Below, piece after piece: positions 35,221 to 44,909 of a DNA stretch of 64,000 nt. The notes beneath the pieces were generated by a model, which searched no databases, had not been told where the DNA came from, and saw only the letters and a list, made by a program, of their open reading frames with translations. Source of the stretch: an uncultured Lachnospiraceae bacterium (GTDB lineage Bacteria; Bacillota; Clostridia; Lachnospirales; Lachnospiraceae); NCBI GenBank assembly GCA_947650155.1, contig CANSUS010000001.1:1-64000 (forward strand). The letters are read 5' to 3'. Numbering within the stretch: position 1 is the stretch's first letter; every line of letters starts with the position of its first letter. Made by a program: the position numbers and the translations under genes.

Positions 35221-36453
35221 TTAAAATTTATGTATAAAAAGTCCGCTCCTGAGTTTCGGCTCAAACCATGTGGATTTGGGCGGCATCAAAAGTCCGGCAT
35301 CTGCTACTGCAAAAAGCTCTTTAATATCCGTAGGATACATGGAAAAGGCAATCCCATCATATTTATCTGCACGTCTTTCCAACTCCTCCAATCCACGGAT
35401 GCCGCCGACAAATTCAATGCGCTCATTCGTTTTTGGATCATCGATTTGCAGAAGGGGACAGAGTATGTGATCCTGTAAAATGGAAACATCCAGCGCTTCT
35501 ACCGGATTTTCACTTCTTTTTCCCAGGAAGGAAAGACGGTACCATTCTCCGTCAATATACATTCCTATGTTTCCCCTGCTGTCAGGTCTGCAGGCTTCTG
35601 CTCCATTGGGGGTAATAGAGAATGTTTTTTGAATCTGTTCAAAGAGTTCCTCTCTGCTTTTTCCGTTTTTATCCTTTATGACTCTGTTATAATCCATAAT
35701 CATCAGTTCCTTATCCGGGAACAAAACGGAAAGAAAGCGATTATACTCTTCTTCTCCGGTATGGTGTGGATTCTGTGCTTTTCGCTTTAATCCGACTTTT
35801 ACTGCAGAGGCGCATCGGTGATGTCCGTCTGCAATATAAATACTGTCCATAGCGGCAAATGCATCTGTAATTGTTTTTGCTTTTTGAGGATCGGAAATGA
35901 CCCATACTTTATGTGTAATACCATCTTCTGAAACAAAGTCATATTCCGGCGCTTCTTTTTTTATCTCCGCTGTAAGCTGATCTATCTTTTCGCTGCTGCG
36001 GTATGCCAAAAAGATGGGACCTGTCTGCGCGCTGCATGCGTCCACATGCCGAATACGGTCTTCTTCTTTATCGGCCCTTGTATTTTCATGCTTTTTGATT
36101 ACCTGATTACAATAGTCTTCTATGCTGGCACAGGCAACGATTCCCGTCTGACTGCGTCCATCCATAATTTGTTCATACAGATAATAACATTCTGTATGAT
36201 CCTGCATAAAATATTCCTGCTTTATCATTTCATTTAAAAGCTCTGCCGCTTTTTCATAAACACAGGAATCATAAGTATCTACGGTTTTTGGGAAATTTGT
36301 TTCAGCCCTGTCTATTTTCAAAAAGGAAAGGGGTTCCTTTGTCACTTCTGCCAGCGCTTCTTCCCTGTCGTAAACGTCGTAGGGCAGGGCTGCTATTTTC
36401 TTTTCCAGCCCTTTTTTGGGGCGGTATGCCTGAAACGGTTTGATCACTGCCAT
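35221..36453 (-). CDS. DUF1015 family protein (SerK/SbnI-like)
   Basis: This 410-residue protein begins MAVIKPFQAYRP and carries IADGHHRCASA (near residue 209), the conserved family motif. Relatives SerK (archaea) and SbnI (Staphylococcus) phosphorylate serine to O-phosphoserine with ADP or ATP. Whether this one does is inference. That serC and serA lie 2.4 kb away on the same strand supports a serine link, but an intervening plus-strand gene shows it is not in their operon. It heads a two-gene unit with glgB, which starts 32 bases after it, behind a strong promoter. Confidence 0.85.
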   Translation of the reverse strand: MAVIKPFQAYRPKKGLEKKIAALPYDVYDREEALAEVTKEPLSFLKIDRAETNFPKTVDTYDSCVYEKAAELLNEMIKQEYFMQDHTECYYLYEQIMDGRSQTGIVACASIEDYCNQVIKKHENTRADKEEDRIRHVDACSAQTGPIFLAYRSSEKIDQLTAEIKKEAPEYDFVSEDGITHKVWVISDPQKAKTITDAFAAMDSIYIADGHHRCASAVKVGLKRKAQNPHHTGEEEYNRFLSVLFPDKELMIMDYNRVIKDKNGKSREELFEQIQKTFSITPNGAEACRPDSRGNIGMYIDGEWYRLSFLGKRSENPVEALDVSILQDHILCPLLQIDDPKTNERIEFVGGIRGLEELERRADKYDGIAFSMYPTDIKELFAVADAGLLMPPKSTWFEPKLRSGLFIHKF

Positions 36454-36489
36454 ATAATCTTGTCCTCTCTTCTCAAATTTGCTGTTTTA

Positions 36490-36518
36490 ATTTTATCAAA
36501 TTCCCCTTTTTAATACAA
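36490..36518 (-). promoter_or_regulatory. Promoter of the DUF1015-glgB unit
   Basis: On the minus strand TTGTAT and TAAAAT are 17 bases apart, about 40 bases before the ATG. It lies back to back with a plus-strand promoter 32 bases away. Confidence 0.65.
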
Positions 36519-36549
36519 CGTTATTCCCAATATTTCTTTAGAACAGTTT

Positions 36550-36578
36550 TTGACAGATCTATTTCTTAGTGTTAAAAT
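36550..36578 (+). promoter_or_regulatory. Promoter of the small acidic protein gene
   Basis: TTGACA and TAAAAT are 17 bases apart, near consensus. The transcript would carry a hairpin (ATCAGAC with GTCTGAT, 36585-36605) just before the ribosome binding site. Confidence 0.75.
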
Positions 36579-36636
36579 AAATGCCATCAGACCGATTTTG
36601 TCTGATAGAAAAATTTACCCAGAAAGGATGGTCACT

Positions 36637-36897
36637 ATGACAGAGGACGATAAATGTTTTCTTGACCGGATCACTGCATATGCGGAAGAGGCAATGGCTG
36701 ATATGGACGCTGAAAAGACAAGAATTTCTATTCAGCTTGATAAATTAAGACCGGTTATGGAAGAAATAGCTGTAGAACAAAATACTTCCGTTGAAGAGGT
36801 ATTTATCCGTTATATGGATCTTGCAAGTACTGCCGGCGCAAAAAAGCAGGAGCAGTTTAAAAAAGATTATTTAGATTTTGATGATTTAAATATTTAG
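36637..36897 (+). CDS. Small acidic helical protein of unknown function
   Basis: I do not recognise a family. The protein has 86 residues from ATG at 36637, which has AAAGGA upstream; ATG at 36628 is too close to that site. It is predicted helical and acidic (MTEDDKCFLDRITAYAEEAM, then EEIAVEQNTSVEEVFIRYMD). There is no signal or membrane segment. It has its own strong promoter and a terminator stem, and is transcribed opposite to its neighbours, which argues for a real gene. A small regulatory or stress-related role is possible. Confidence 0.7.
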   Translation: MTEDDKCFLDRITAYAEEAMADMDAEKTRISIQLDKLRPVMEEIAVEQNTSVEEVFIRYMDLASTAGAKKQEQFKKDYLDFDDLNI

Positions 36898-36952
36898 TGC
36901 ACTGGTACACTTACATTTCACGAAATGTGTCAGTATGCCAATATAATGAAAA

Positions 36953-36989
36953 GGAGCTTCAAATGCTATGAGAATACATTTGAAGCTCC
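36953..36989. terminator. Bidirectional terminator
   Basis: GGAGCTTCAAATG (36953-36965) pairs perfectly with CATTTGAAGCTCC (36977-36989). T-rich bases follow on both strands. It separates the small acidic protein gene from the convergent serine operon. Confidence 0.85.
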
Positions 36990-37000
36990 GTATTTTATAC

Positions 37001-37549
37001 TTAATATTGATCTTTAATAAATTGTTCTACTGCTTTTGTAAACTGTTTTTTACTGATTTCTTCTGATTCCAGCAGGTAGGTAGTGTTTCCACTTGTAAAA
37101 ACAGCTGCATAATATCCTTTACTGCCGTCTTTGGAAAAACATACATTCATTCCATGCATTTGCGTTAATTTTCCTTCTAAAAGCATAGAGGGAACATCGG
37201 AATCCTGGGTAAGAACAGTGATGGAAACTTTATTTTCCACATAATTTTCAGCTGTATCCACCCCTTCTTCGTTTTCTTTCCGTTCCACAATACTCTGGTA
37301 TACACCGGATACTTCGATTCCTGAAGCGTCAATATCATTATAAACAATCGGATTATTCTGAATCATCAGAACGGATACAATGATGACCACGATAACAACT
37401 GCCGCTGCAGCCATAAAAAAATGAAGCAGCATGGATAGTTTCCTGTGATGTTCCTTTTCTTCTTCTATATGATGTTCTTCACTTGTATCTAAATCTTCCA
37501 ATTCCAAATCATCTTCTAAAATACTATTGTTCTTTTCTTTTTTCTTCAT
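37001..37549 (-). CDS. Single-span membrane protein of unknown function
   Basis: This 182-residue protein begins with a charged cytoplasmic part (KKKEKNN, then an Asp/Glu/His-rich stretch to about 35), followed by a membrane helix (about 43-65), and an extracellular domain of about 115 residues with a likely beta-rich fold. No family is recognised. It is the third gene after serA on the same strand (52 bases) and ends at the terminator. It may be part of the serine operon by position only. Confidence 0.7.
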   Translation of the reverse strand: MKKKEKNNSILEDDLELEDLDTSEEHHIEEEKEHHRKLSMLLHFFMAAAAVVIVVIIVSVLMIQNNPIVYNDIDASGIEVSGVYQSIVERKENEEGVDTAENYVENKVSITVLTQDSDVPSMLLEGKLTQMHGMNVCFSKDGSKGYYAAVFTSGNTTYLLESEEISKKQFTKAVEQFIKDQY

Positions 37550-37601
37550 TTATCTCAAGGCTCCTTGACTGAAAGGAAGCATGCCGATTTTGGCATTCTT
37601 C

Positions 37602-38768
37602 TCACGCTTTTACGACACGAACACGGAAAACGCCTTCAATATTCTGTAATTTTTCGACAATCTCCGGTGTGATCTTTGACTCAACATCCAACATGGTGTA
37701 AGCAACTTCTCCTTTGGATTTATTGGTCATATCTGTGATATTAATGTTATTTTCACCAAAACATGCTGTAAATTTTGTAATCATGTTTGCTACATTCTTG
37801 TGAAAAACAGCAATTCTTCCTGCCTGATTACAAATGCCCATATCGCAGTTGGGATAATTGACGCTGTTAATAATATTTCCGTTTTCCAGGTAATTTACCA
37901 TCTCTTTAACTGCCATTTTTGCACAATTGTCTTCCGATTCTTCTGTAGATGCGCCAAGATGCGGGATCACAATGCACCCTTTTTTGCCTGCCGTTACAGG
38001 ATTCGGAAAATCTGACACATATTTCCTTACTTTTCCGGATTGAATCCCTTCTAAAATGTCTTCTTCCTTAGCAAGCAGATCTCTTGCAAAATTCAAGATA
38101 ATAACGCCGTCTTTCATTTTAGCAACGGCTTCTTTATCAATCATTCCTTTGGTGGAATCTAAAAGCGGTACATGAATCGTAATAATATCACATTTTTCAT
38201 AAATTTCATCTACATTAAGAACATGCTTTACATCACGGCTTAAATTCCATGCAGCGTCTACGGAAACATAGGGATCATAGCCATACACTTCCATTCCGAG
38301 ATGTTTGGCAACATTGGCAACTTTTACGCCAATAGCGCCAAGGCCGATAATACCAAGTTTCTTATCCTGGATTTCCGTACCTGCAAAGTTTTTCTTTTCC
38401 TTTTCCGCTTTTTTTGCAATGTCGGCATCTTCTTTTTCCTTTTCTACCCAGTTGATACCGCCGACAATATCTCTGGAAGCCAGAAGCATTCCGGCGATTA
38501 CCAGTTCTTTTACGCCGTTTGCATTTGCTCCCGGCGTATTAAATACAACAATTCCTTTTTCTGCACATTTATCCAGAGGGATATTGTTTACGCCGGCGCC
38601 CGCTCTTGCAATTGCCAGCAGTTCATCAGAAAAATCCATTTCATGCATGGAAGCGCTTCTGACAAGAATACCCTGTGCTTTGTTTATATCCTCTGTTTTT
38701 TCATAATTATCGGTAAAATTTTCGAGTCCAACCCCGGCGATCGGATTCAGGCAATGATATTGAAACAT
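37602..38768 (-). CDS. serA: D-3-phosphoglycerate dehydrogenase
   Basis: This 388-residue enzyme oxidises 3-phosphoglycerate with NAD, the first step of serine synthesis. The NAD motif GLGAIGVKVANVAKHLGMEV is near residue 144. A C-terminal ACT domain (from about 318) probably binds serine for feedback inhibition. The protein is shorter than the long bacterial type. It is 54 bases after serC in the same direction. Phosphoserine phosphatase (serB) is not in the window. Confidence 0.92.
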   Translation of the reverse strand: MFQYHCLNPIAGVGLENFTDNYEKTEDINKAQGILVRSASMHEMDFSDELLAIARAGAGVNNIPLDKCAEKGIVVFNTPGANANGVKELVIAGMLLASRDIVGGINWVEKEKEDADIAKKAEKEKKNFAGTEIQDKKLGIIGLGAIGVKVANVAKHLGMEVYGYDPYVSVDAAWNLSRDVKHVLNVDEIYEKCDIITIHVPLLDSTKGMIDKEAVAKMKDGVIILNFARDLLAKEEDILEGIQSGKVRKYVSDFPNPVTAGKKGCIVIPHLGASTEESEDNCAKMAVKEMVNYLENGNIINSVNYPNCDMGICNQAGRIAVFHKNVANMITKFTACFGENNINITDMTNKSKGEVAYTMLDVESKITPEIVEKLQNIEGVFRVRVVKA

Positions 38769-38822
38769 ATTTTTCTTTTCCTTCCTGTTATGTAAACTAC
38801 TTTCTTATTCCGTTACTCCGTC

Positions 38823-39911
38823 CTATGCATTTTCTGCTTCAAATTTTTTCATAAATTCCACGAGTTTTTCTACGCCCTCTTTAGGCATGGCATTATAAAT
38901 GCTTGCACGCATACCGCCTACGCTTCTGTGGCCCTTTAAATTTTCAAAACCTGCCTCTTTTGCTTCTTTTACAAATTTTGCATCCAGATCTTCATTTCCG
39001 GTTACAAAAGGAACATTCATAAGAGAACGGTCTTCTTTTCTTACAGTACCTTTAAACAGCTTACTTTCATCAAGAAAATCATAGAGAATTTTAGCTTTCT
39101 CCTCGTTGCGTTTTTTCATTGCTTCCAGTCCGCCCATTTTTTTGATCCATTTAAAGACTTTTCCGCAAATATAAATTCCATATGCCGGCGGCGTATTATA
39201 TAAGGAATCTGCGTCTGCATGCGTTTTATATTTTAACATGGTAGGCGTACCTGCCAGAGTGTCTTCCGTAATCAGATCCTCTCTTATGATAACAATAACA
39301 ACGCCTGCCGGACCGATATTTTTCTGAACTCCACCGTAGATTACCCCATATTTTGTCACGTCTACTGGCTCTGACAAAAAGCAGGAAGATACATCTGCCA
39401 CCAGTGTTTTTCCTTTGGTATTGGGCAGGGTTTTAAATTTCGTTCCATAGATGGTATTGTTTTCGCAGATATAAACATAATCGGCATCTTCTGAAACAGG
39501 AAGATCGGAACAGTCAGGAATATAAGAAAATGTCTGATCCTCAGAGGATGCAATTTTATTTGCCTTTCCGTAAATACATGCTTCCTGATATGCTTTTTTA
39601 GCCCACTGACCGGTTACAATATAATCCGCCACGCCGTTTTTCATTAAATTCATGGGAATCATGGCAAACTGCTGGCTTGCGCCGCCCTGTAAAAAAAGTA
39701 CCTTATAATTATCAGGTATATTCATAAGTTCTCTTAAGTCCGCTTCCGCTTCCTTAATAATGGTATCATAAGCTTTGGAGCGGTGGCTCATTTCCATAAC
39801 GGACATTCCCGTTCCCCTGTAATCTAACATTTCATCTGCAGCTTCTTTTAAAACCTCTTCAGGCAAAACTGCCGGACCTGCTGAAAAATTGTATACTCTG
39901 GACACTTTCAT
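38823..39911 (-). CDS. serC: Phosphoserine aminotransferase
   Basis: This 362-residue PLP enzyme converts 3-phosphohydroxypyruvate and glutamate to O-phosphoserine. It begins VSRVYNFSAGPAVLPEEVL, the family's N-terminus. The PLP-binding lysine lies in YGGVQKNIGPAGV. ATG at 39911 with GAGGAGGAA upstream is the clear start; the frame extends to 39977 but no site is there. A promoter with a palindrome lies upstream. It heads the serC-serA unit. Confidence 0.93.
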   Translation of the reverse strand: MKVSRVYNFSAGPAVLPEEVLKEAADEMLDYRGTGMSVMEMSHRSKAYDTIIKEAEADLRELMNIPDNYKVLFLQGGASQQFAMIPMNLMKNGVADYIVTGQWAKKAYQEACIYGKANKIASSEDQTFSYIPDCSDLPVSEDADYVYICENNTIYGTKFKTLPNTKGKTLVADVSSCFLSEPVDVTKYGVIYGGVQKNIGPAGVVIVIIREDLITEDTLAGTPTMLKYKTHADADSLYNTPPAYGIYICGKVFKWIKKMGGLEAMKKRNEEKAKILYDFLDESKLFKGTVRKEDRSLMNVPFVTGNEDLDAKFVKEAKEAGFENLKGHRSVGGMRASIYNAMPKEGVEKLVEFMKKFEAENA

Positions 39912-39948
39912 TTCCTCCTCATAATAATTTGTTCCATACATAAATTTC

Positions 39949-40000
39949 ATTGTAACCATAAATAACGTTTTAGTCAATCACTTTAGCCAATTAAATTGGC
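39949..40000 (-). promoter_or_regulatory. Promoter of serC-serA with upstream palindrome
   Basis: On the minus strand TTGACT and TACAAT are 17 bases apart (39949-39977). A 15-bp palindrome GCCAATTTAATTGGC at 39986-40000 lies just upstream of the -35 box, a place for an activator. GGCAGGTATT is repeated next to it. Confidence 0.65.
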
Positions 40001-40038
40001 AGGTATTGGCAGGTATTTTCTGAAATAAAATAATGATA

Positions 40039-41421
40039 TTAATAAAACATGACCACGGGAGTGCCGATTTCCACATGCTCATATATTTTTTTCATTTCTT
40101 CGTAGGGAGTGTTAATACATCCGTGAGACCCGTTCGTCTTATAAATCTCCTCACCGTAAGTATTCCGCCAGGGGGCGTCATGAATCCCTATATTTCCTCT
40201 TACCGGAACCCAGAAATTTACGAAAGATGCATAATTGGCGCCTCTCAGTATCCGGTTCGTCTGTTTGGCATATACAAAACAGGTGCCTTCCGGCGTACTC
40301 ATATTTCTTACCATATTCCCTGTAACGATGGGCGTCTGTTCATAAATTTCCCCGTCCACATAATAATACATCTGCTGTTCTGTCATATCAATTTCAATAT
40401 AAGTATCTCCTATATCTTCTTTTCCCCTTCGACAAGCTGTCTGTACATATTGAGGGATATGACATTCTTCTTTTTGGGTCAGAAAGGCTTCTGTTAAATA
40501 ATCGATTTCTGCCTGTTGATCCAGTTTATTCCCATAAGTCCCGCCGCTTACCAATATGGTATCGCCTCTTGTAGCATGAAACTCTCTGTCGCATCCGACA
40601 GTGTCAAATTCTTCTGCAAGTTCTTCAATAAATTTCTGAACCTGCCTTACATCAAGTATCAGATTTCCTGTTTCATCCAAATAGGGGTTTCCTTCTTCTG
40701 TCAGGGTGATCCAGTTACTTACAACGGATGCGTCCACAGTCACAAGTTCATCCCCCATATCATATATAATTCCACAATTTTGAAAGGTATCGATCTTTTC
40801 CCATAAAGCCAGGAGTTTTTCTTCATCCGGGGTAAGCGGAAGGTCTTCATAACAGTTCTCAGGGACTTTAATCTGATATAGTCCGTGTTCCAGCGCATTT
40901 TTGATATGGGCTGACATCAGCTCTTTATTCAAAACATGTTCCTTACCATTTTGAAGGAGATACCCCTGTTCTGTCTTGATGATTTCAACGCTTCTCATTT
41001 GATCAGCAGGAAGGCACTTTTCAAGCAGTTCTTCAAGTACTTTTTCATCATATGTAACTTCTGGAATAATGGTGTTATTTTTCTCTTTTTTCATATCCAG
41101 AATCCAAAAATTCGGATTCTGGATATTCATTAACATTTGCAGCGGCTTTTCATAATCGATTTTATAGGAAATATCCGCCAGTAGGATTTTTATATTTGTC
41201 CCGTTCTCAAAAGAGACTTCCAAAACAGTTTCCTTAAAGTTTTCCTTTAAGAGGCGGTTTACTTCTTCCACGTCCATTCCTGTACAGTAAAATCCATTCA
41301 CCCATGTTCCATAGCTAAAACCGTTGGAATAATATTCTGCGAGTCCCAAATAGAGACCGGTAAGTACGGATATAAAGATTAAAATGCTGAATAATAGCGT
41401 TAATACCGTTTTTTTTCTCAT
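40039..41421 (-). CDS. YkuD-type L,D-transpeptidase
   Basis: This 460-residue protein has one N-terminal membrane helix (about 6-30). The middle has two repeated peptidoglycan-binding (PF12229-type) domains, and the catalytic YkuD domain ends with GSHGCINTPYEEM, holding the catalytic Cys. It cross-links or remodels peptidoglycan outside the membrane through meso-diaminopimelate or other 3-3 links. It lies 35 bases after ilvB on the same strand, perhaps co-transcribed. No other division genes are beside it. Confidence 0.9.
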   Translation of the reverse strand: MRKKTVLTLLFSILIFISVLTGLYLGLAEYYSNGFSYGTWVNGFYCTGMDVEEVNRLLKENFKETVLEVSFENGTNIKILLADISYKIDYEKPLQMLMNIQNPNFWILDMKKEKNNTIIPEVTYDEKVLEELLEKCLPADQMRSVEIIKTEQGYLLQNGKEHVLNKELMSAHIKNALEHGLYQIKVPENCYEDLPLTPDEEKLLALWEKIDTFQNCGIIYDMGDELVTVDASVVSNWITLTEEGNPYLDETGNLILDVRQVQKFIEELAEEFDTVGCDREFHATRGDTILVSGGTYGNKLDQQAEIDYLTEAFLTQKEECHIPQYVQTACRRGKEDIGDTYIEIDMTEQQMYYYVDGEIYEQTPIVTGNMVRNMSTPEGTCFVYAKQTNRILRGANYASFVNFWVPVRGNIGIHDAPWRNTYGEEIYKTNGSHGCINTPYEEMKKIYEHVEIGTPVVMFY

Positions 41422-41456
41422 TGTAGTACCATATCAGTTACTGTCTGGCCGTATCC

Positions 41457-43139
41457 TTAATTTTCTCTTTGCTTCAGATCTTCTCCGTCAAAGGCTTCAC
41501 TAATTGGCGCGCCTGCCGGTACCATTGGAAATACTTTATCATCTTCCGGTATCACACACTCAATCAGAACCGGACGTTTTAATGTCAGTGCCTTTTCCAA
41601 TGCGGGAGCCACTTCTTCTTTTTGGGTAATACGGATCGCTTCACAGCCAAGTCCTTTTGCAACCATACAAAAGTCTACGCTGTCATTCAGCACGGTCTGA
41701 GAATATCTGTGATCGTAAAACAGAGTCTGCCATTGACGTACCATGCCGAGAACATGATTGTTAATCACTACCTGAATAATCGGAATATTGTAACGGCTGG
41801 CGGTAGCAAGTTCATTCATGTTCATACGGAAACATCCGTCACCGGCAATATTGATGCAGATTTTATCCGGCCTTCCCATTTTCGCTCCTATGCAGGCGCC
41901 CAGACCATATCCCATTGTGCCAAGTCCGCCGGAAGATAAAAAGGTTCTTGGCTCGGAATACTTATAATACTGCGCCGCCCACATCTGATGCTGCCCCACA
42001 TCCGTTGTGATCAGTGCCTTTCCTTCCGTGATACGATCAATCTCTTCCATAATATAAGGACAGGAAAGCCCATTGTCTTCATATTTTAACGGATATTTTT
42101 CTTTTAACTCTCTGATATGATCTGTCCATTCTCTGTTCTCTTTCTGTTCCAGTCTGGCATTCAGCGCTTCCAAAACAAGTTTTAAATCTCCTACAACAGA
42201 AGTATCCGTTTTAATATTTTTGTTGATCTCAGCAGCATCCACATCAATTTGAAGGATTTTTGCATTGCTTGCAAATTTGGAAGGATTTCCAACTACTCGG
42301 TCTGAAAATCTGGCGCCGAGAGCAATTAAAAGGTCACATTCACAGACGCCGAAATTGGAAGTTTTTGTTCCATGCATTCCGATCATGCCTGTATACAGCT
42401 CATCATGGCCGTCATATGCGCCTTTTCCCATAAGCGTATCGCATACGGGAGCATCAATCTTCTTTGCAAATTTCCGGACTTCTTCAGAAGCGCCGGAAAT
42501 AATCGCGCCGCCACCCAGATAGATATATGGTTTTTTCGAGGCATTTATCAATGCCACTGCCTTTTCGATATCCTCCTCGGAAAATGCCTTTTTACACTCT
42601 GTTTTTTGAATTTCTTTTTTCTCGTATTCACAAAGATTTGCGGTAACATCTTTTGTTATATCCACAAGAACAGGTCCGGGACGTCCGCTTCTTGCAATTT
42701 CAAATGCTTTCCTGATTGTGTCCGCCAGGATGTTGATATCTTTTACGATATAGCCGTGCTTGGTAATCGGCATAGTTACACCTGCAATGTCCACTTCCTG
42801 AAAAGAGTCTTTTCCTAAAAGCGGAAGCGTTACATTTGCCGTTATGGCAACCATTGGAACGGAATCCATGTATGCGGTTGCAATTCCCGTTACCAGATTG
42901 GTCGCTCCCGGTCCGCTTGTTGCAAGACAGACGCCGACTTTTCCGGTGGCTCTTGCATAACCGTCAGCCGCATGCGCCGCTCCCTGTTCATGGGAGGTCA
43001 GGATATGATTGATTTCGTCACTGTGTTTATATAATGCATCGTAAATATTTAAAATAGAACCGCCCGGATACCCAAAAACGGTATCCACTTCCTGTTCTTT
43101 CAAACATTCTACTACTATTTCCGCACCTGTAAGCTGCAT
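41457..43139 (-). CDS. ilvB: Acetolactate synthase, large subunit
   Basis: This 560-residue thiamine-diphosphate enzyme makes acetolactate or acetohydroxybutyrate for valine, leucine and isoleucine. FGYPGGSILNIYDAL is near the start and GDGCFRMNMNELATASRYNI is the ThDP motif. GGAGGAAGAAA precedes the ATG. The small regulatory subunit (ilvN/ilvH) is not beside it. It is the third gene of leuB-ilvD-ilvB. Confidence 0.93.
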   Translation of the reverse strand: MQLTGAEIVVECLKEQEVDTVFGYPGGSILNIYDALYKHSDEINHILTSHEQGAAHAADGYARATGKVGVCLATSGPGATNLVTGIATAYMDSVPMVAITANVTLPLLGKDSFQEVDIAGVTMPITKHGYIVKDINILADTIRKAFEIARSGRPGPVLVDITKDVTANLCEYEKKEIQKTECKKAFSEEDIEKAVALINASKKPYIYLGGGAIISGASEEVRKFAKKIDAPVCDTLMGKGAYDGHDELYTGMIGMHGTKTSNFGVCECDLLIALGARFSDRVVGNPSKFASNAKILQIDVDAAEINKNIKTDTSVVGDLKLVLEALNARLEQKENREWTDHIRELKEKYPLKYEDNGLSCPYIMEEIDRITEGKALITTDVGQHQMWAAQYYKYSEPRTFLSSGGLGTMGYGLGACIGAKMGRPDKICINIAGDGCFRMNMNELATASRYNIPIIQVVINNHVLGMVRQWQTLFYDHRYSQTVLNDSVDFCMVAKGLGCEAIRITQKEEVAPALEKALTLKRPVLIECVIPEDDKVFPMVPAGAPISEAFDGEDLKQREN

Positions 43140-43165
43140 TTTCTTCCTCCTTACCCTTTTAGTCC

Positions 43166-44839
43166 CTATTTATTTTTGGGCACTTCCAAAATTGCACCTC
43201 TGTTTCCGCTCGTTACTAATTCTCTGTATCTGGACAGATAGCCCGTTGTTACTTTAGGCTCTCTTGGCTGCCATTTTGCTTTTCTGGCTGCCATTTCTTC
43301 TTCGGAGACTTTTACATCCAGTTTGTTTTCCGGAATATTGATACTGATAATATCCCCTTCTTCAACAAAGGCAATCGGACCGCCCACTGCCGCTTCCGGT
43401 GAAACATGCCCGATAGAGGCGCCTCTGGAAGCGCCTGAAAAACGCCCGTCTGTGATCAGGGCAACGCTGGAACCAAGTCCCATGCCCGCAATCGCGGAAG
43501 TAGGATTTAACATTTCTCTCATACCGGGACCGCCTTTTGGTCCTTCATAACGGATCACAACTACATCACCTGCGACAATTTTGCCTCCTTTGATTGCCGC
43601 AATGGCGTCTTCTTCACAGTCGAATACTCTGGCAGGTCCTTCGTGTACCATCATTTCCGGCACTACGGCAGAACGTTTTACCACGCCGGAATCCGGCGCC
43701 AGATTTCCCTTTAATATGGCGATGCCGCCGGTTTCGGAATAAGGATTTTCAACCGGACGGATTACTTCAGGATTTTTATTAACTGCACCTGCAATGTTTT
43801 CGCCTACCGTCTTTCCTGTAACCGTAAGCAGATCTGTATGCAGCAGATTCTTCTTGGTCAATTCTTTCATAACGGCATATACGCCGCCCGCCTCGTTCAA
43901 ATCTTCCATATAAGTCGGCCCTGCAGGCGCAAGATGGCAGAGGTTTGGCGTTTTTGCCGACAGCTCATTGGCAATATCCAGATCCAGCGCAACTCCGGCT
44001 TCATGAGCAATTGCCGGAAGATGGAGCATGGAGTTCGTGGAACAGCCAAGCGCCATATCTACGGTAAGCGCATTTAAAAATGCCTTTTCGGTCATAATAT
44101 CTCTTGGTTTAATATCCTGTTTTACCAGTTCCATAATCTGCATGCCGGCATGCTTTGCAAGGCGGATTCTTTCAGAATAGACGGCAGGAATCGTACCGTT
44201 TCCGCGAAGTCCCATACCAAGCGCTTCTGTCAGACAGTTCATGGAATTTGCAGTATACATACCGGAGCATGAGCCGCAGGTAGGACAGACTTTTTCTTCA
44301 AATTCTGTCAGATCTTCCATAGTCATTGTGCCGTTTGCAACGCTTCCTACCGCTTCAAATATAGAAGAAAGGCTTCTCTTCTCTCCTTTTACTCTTCCCG
44401 CGAGCATAGGCCCTCCGGAAACAAAAATAGTAGGGATATTGATTCTTGCAGCTGCCATCAATAGTCCCGGCACGTTTTTATCACAGTTTGGAATGCAGAC
44501 GAGCCCGTCAAAACCATGCGCCATTGCCATACATTCTGTAGAATCTGCAATCAGATCCCTGGTTACAAGGGAATATTTCATGCCGATATGCCCCATTGCG
44601 ATACCGTCGCATACTGCGATTGCCGGAAATACAATAGGCGTACCGCCTGCCATTGCCACTCCCATTTTTACTGCTTCAACTATTTTATCCAGATTCATAT
44701 GTCCGGGTACGATTTCATTATAAGAACTGACAATACCGATCAGCGGACGGTTTCTTTCTTCCTCCGTATATCCTAATGCATTAAACAGACTCCTGTGGGG
44801 CGCCTGCTGTGTTCCTTTTGTTACAGAATCACTTCTCAT
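43166..44839 (-). CDS. ilvD: Dihydroxy-acid dehydratase
   Basis: This enzyme of about 557 residues dehydrates dihydroxyvalerate to 2-oxoisovalerate. It is an Fe-S enzyme. The cluster cysteines are seen in CDKNVPG and [19 protein letters not shown] at 44839 has GGAGGATAGAAAG upstream and is preferred over 44854. It lies 26 bases before ilvB and 70 bases after leuB. Confidence 0.93.
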   Translation of the reverse strand: MRSDSVTKGTQQAPHRSLFNALGYTEEERNRPLIGIVSSYNEIVPGHMNLDKIVEAVKMGVAMAGGTPIVFPAIAVCDGIAMGHIGMKYSLVTRDLIADSTECMAMAHGFDGLVCIPNCDKNVPGLLMAAARINIPTIFVSGGPMLAGRVKGEKRSLSSIFEAVGSVANGTMTMEDLTEFEEKVCPTCGSCSGMYTANSMNCLTEALGMGLRGNGTIPAVYSERIRLAKHAGMQIMELVKQDIKPRDIMTEKAFLNALTVDMALGCSTNSMLHLPAIAHEAGVALDLDIANELSAKTPNLCHLAPAGPTYMEDLNEAGGVYAVMKELTKKNLLHTDLLTVTGKTVGENIAGAVNKNPEVIRPVENPYSETGGIAILKGNLAPDSGVVKRSAVVPEMMVHEGPARVFDCEEDAIAAIKGGKIVAGDVVVIRYEGPKGGPGMREMLNPTSAIAGMGLGSSVALITDGRFSGASRGASIGHVSPEAAVGGPIAFVEEGDIISINIPENKLDVKVSEEEMAARKAKWQPREPKVTTGYLSRYRELVTSGNRGAILEVPKNK

Positions 44840-44909
44840 CTTTCTATCCTCCATCTTTTTATCTTTCCTCCATTATTTTTTTGTACGCAGTGTACTCAAT
44901 TTCAGGCAT

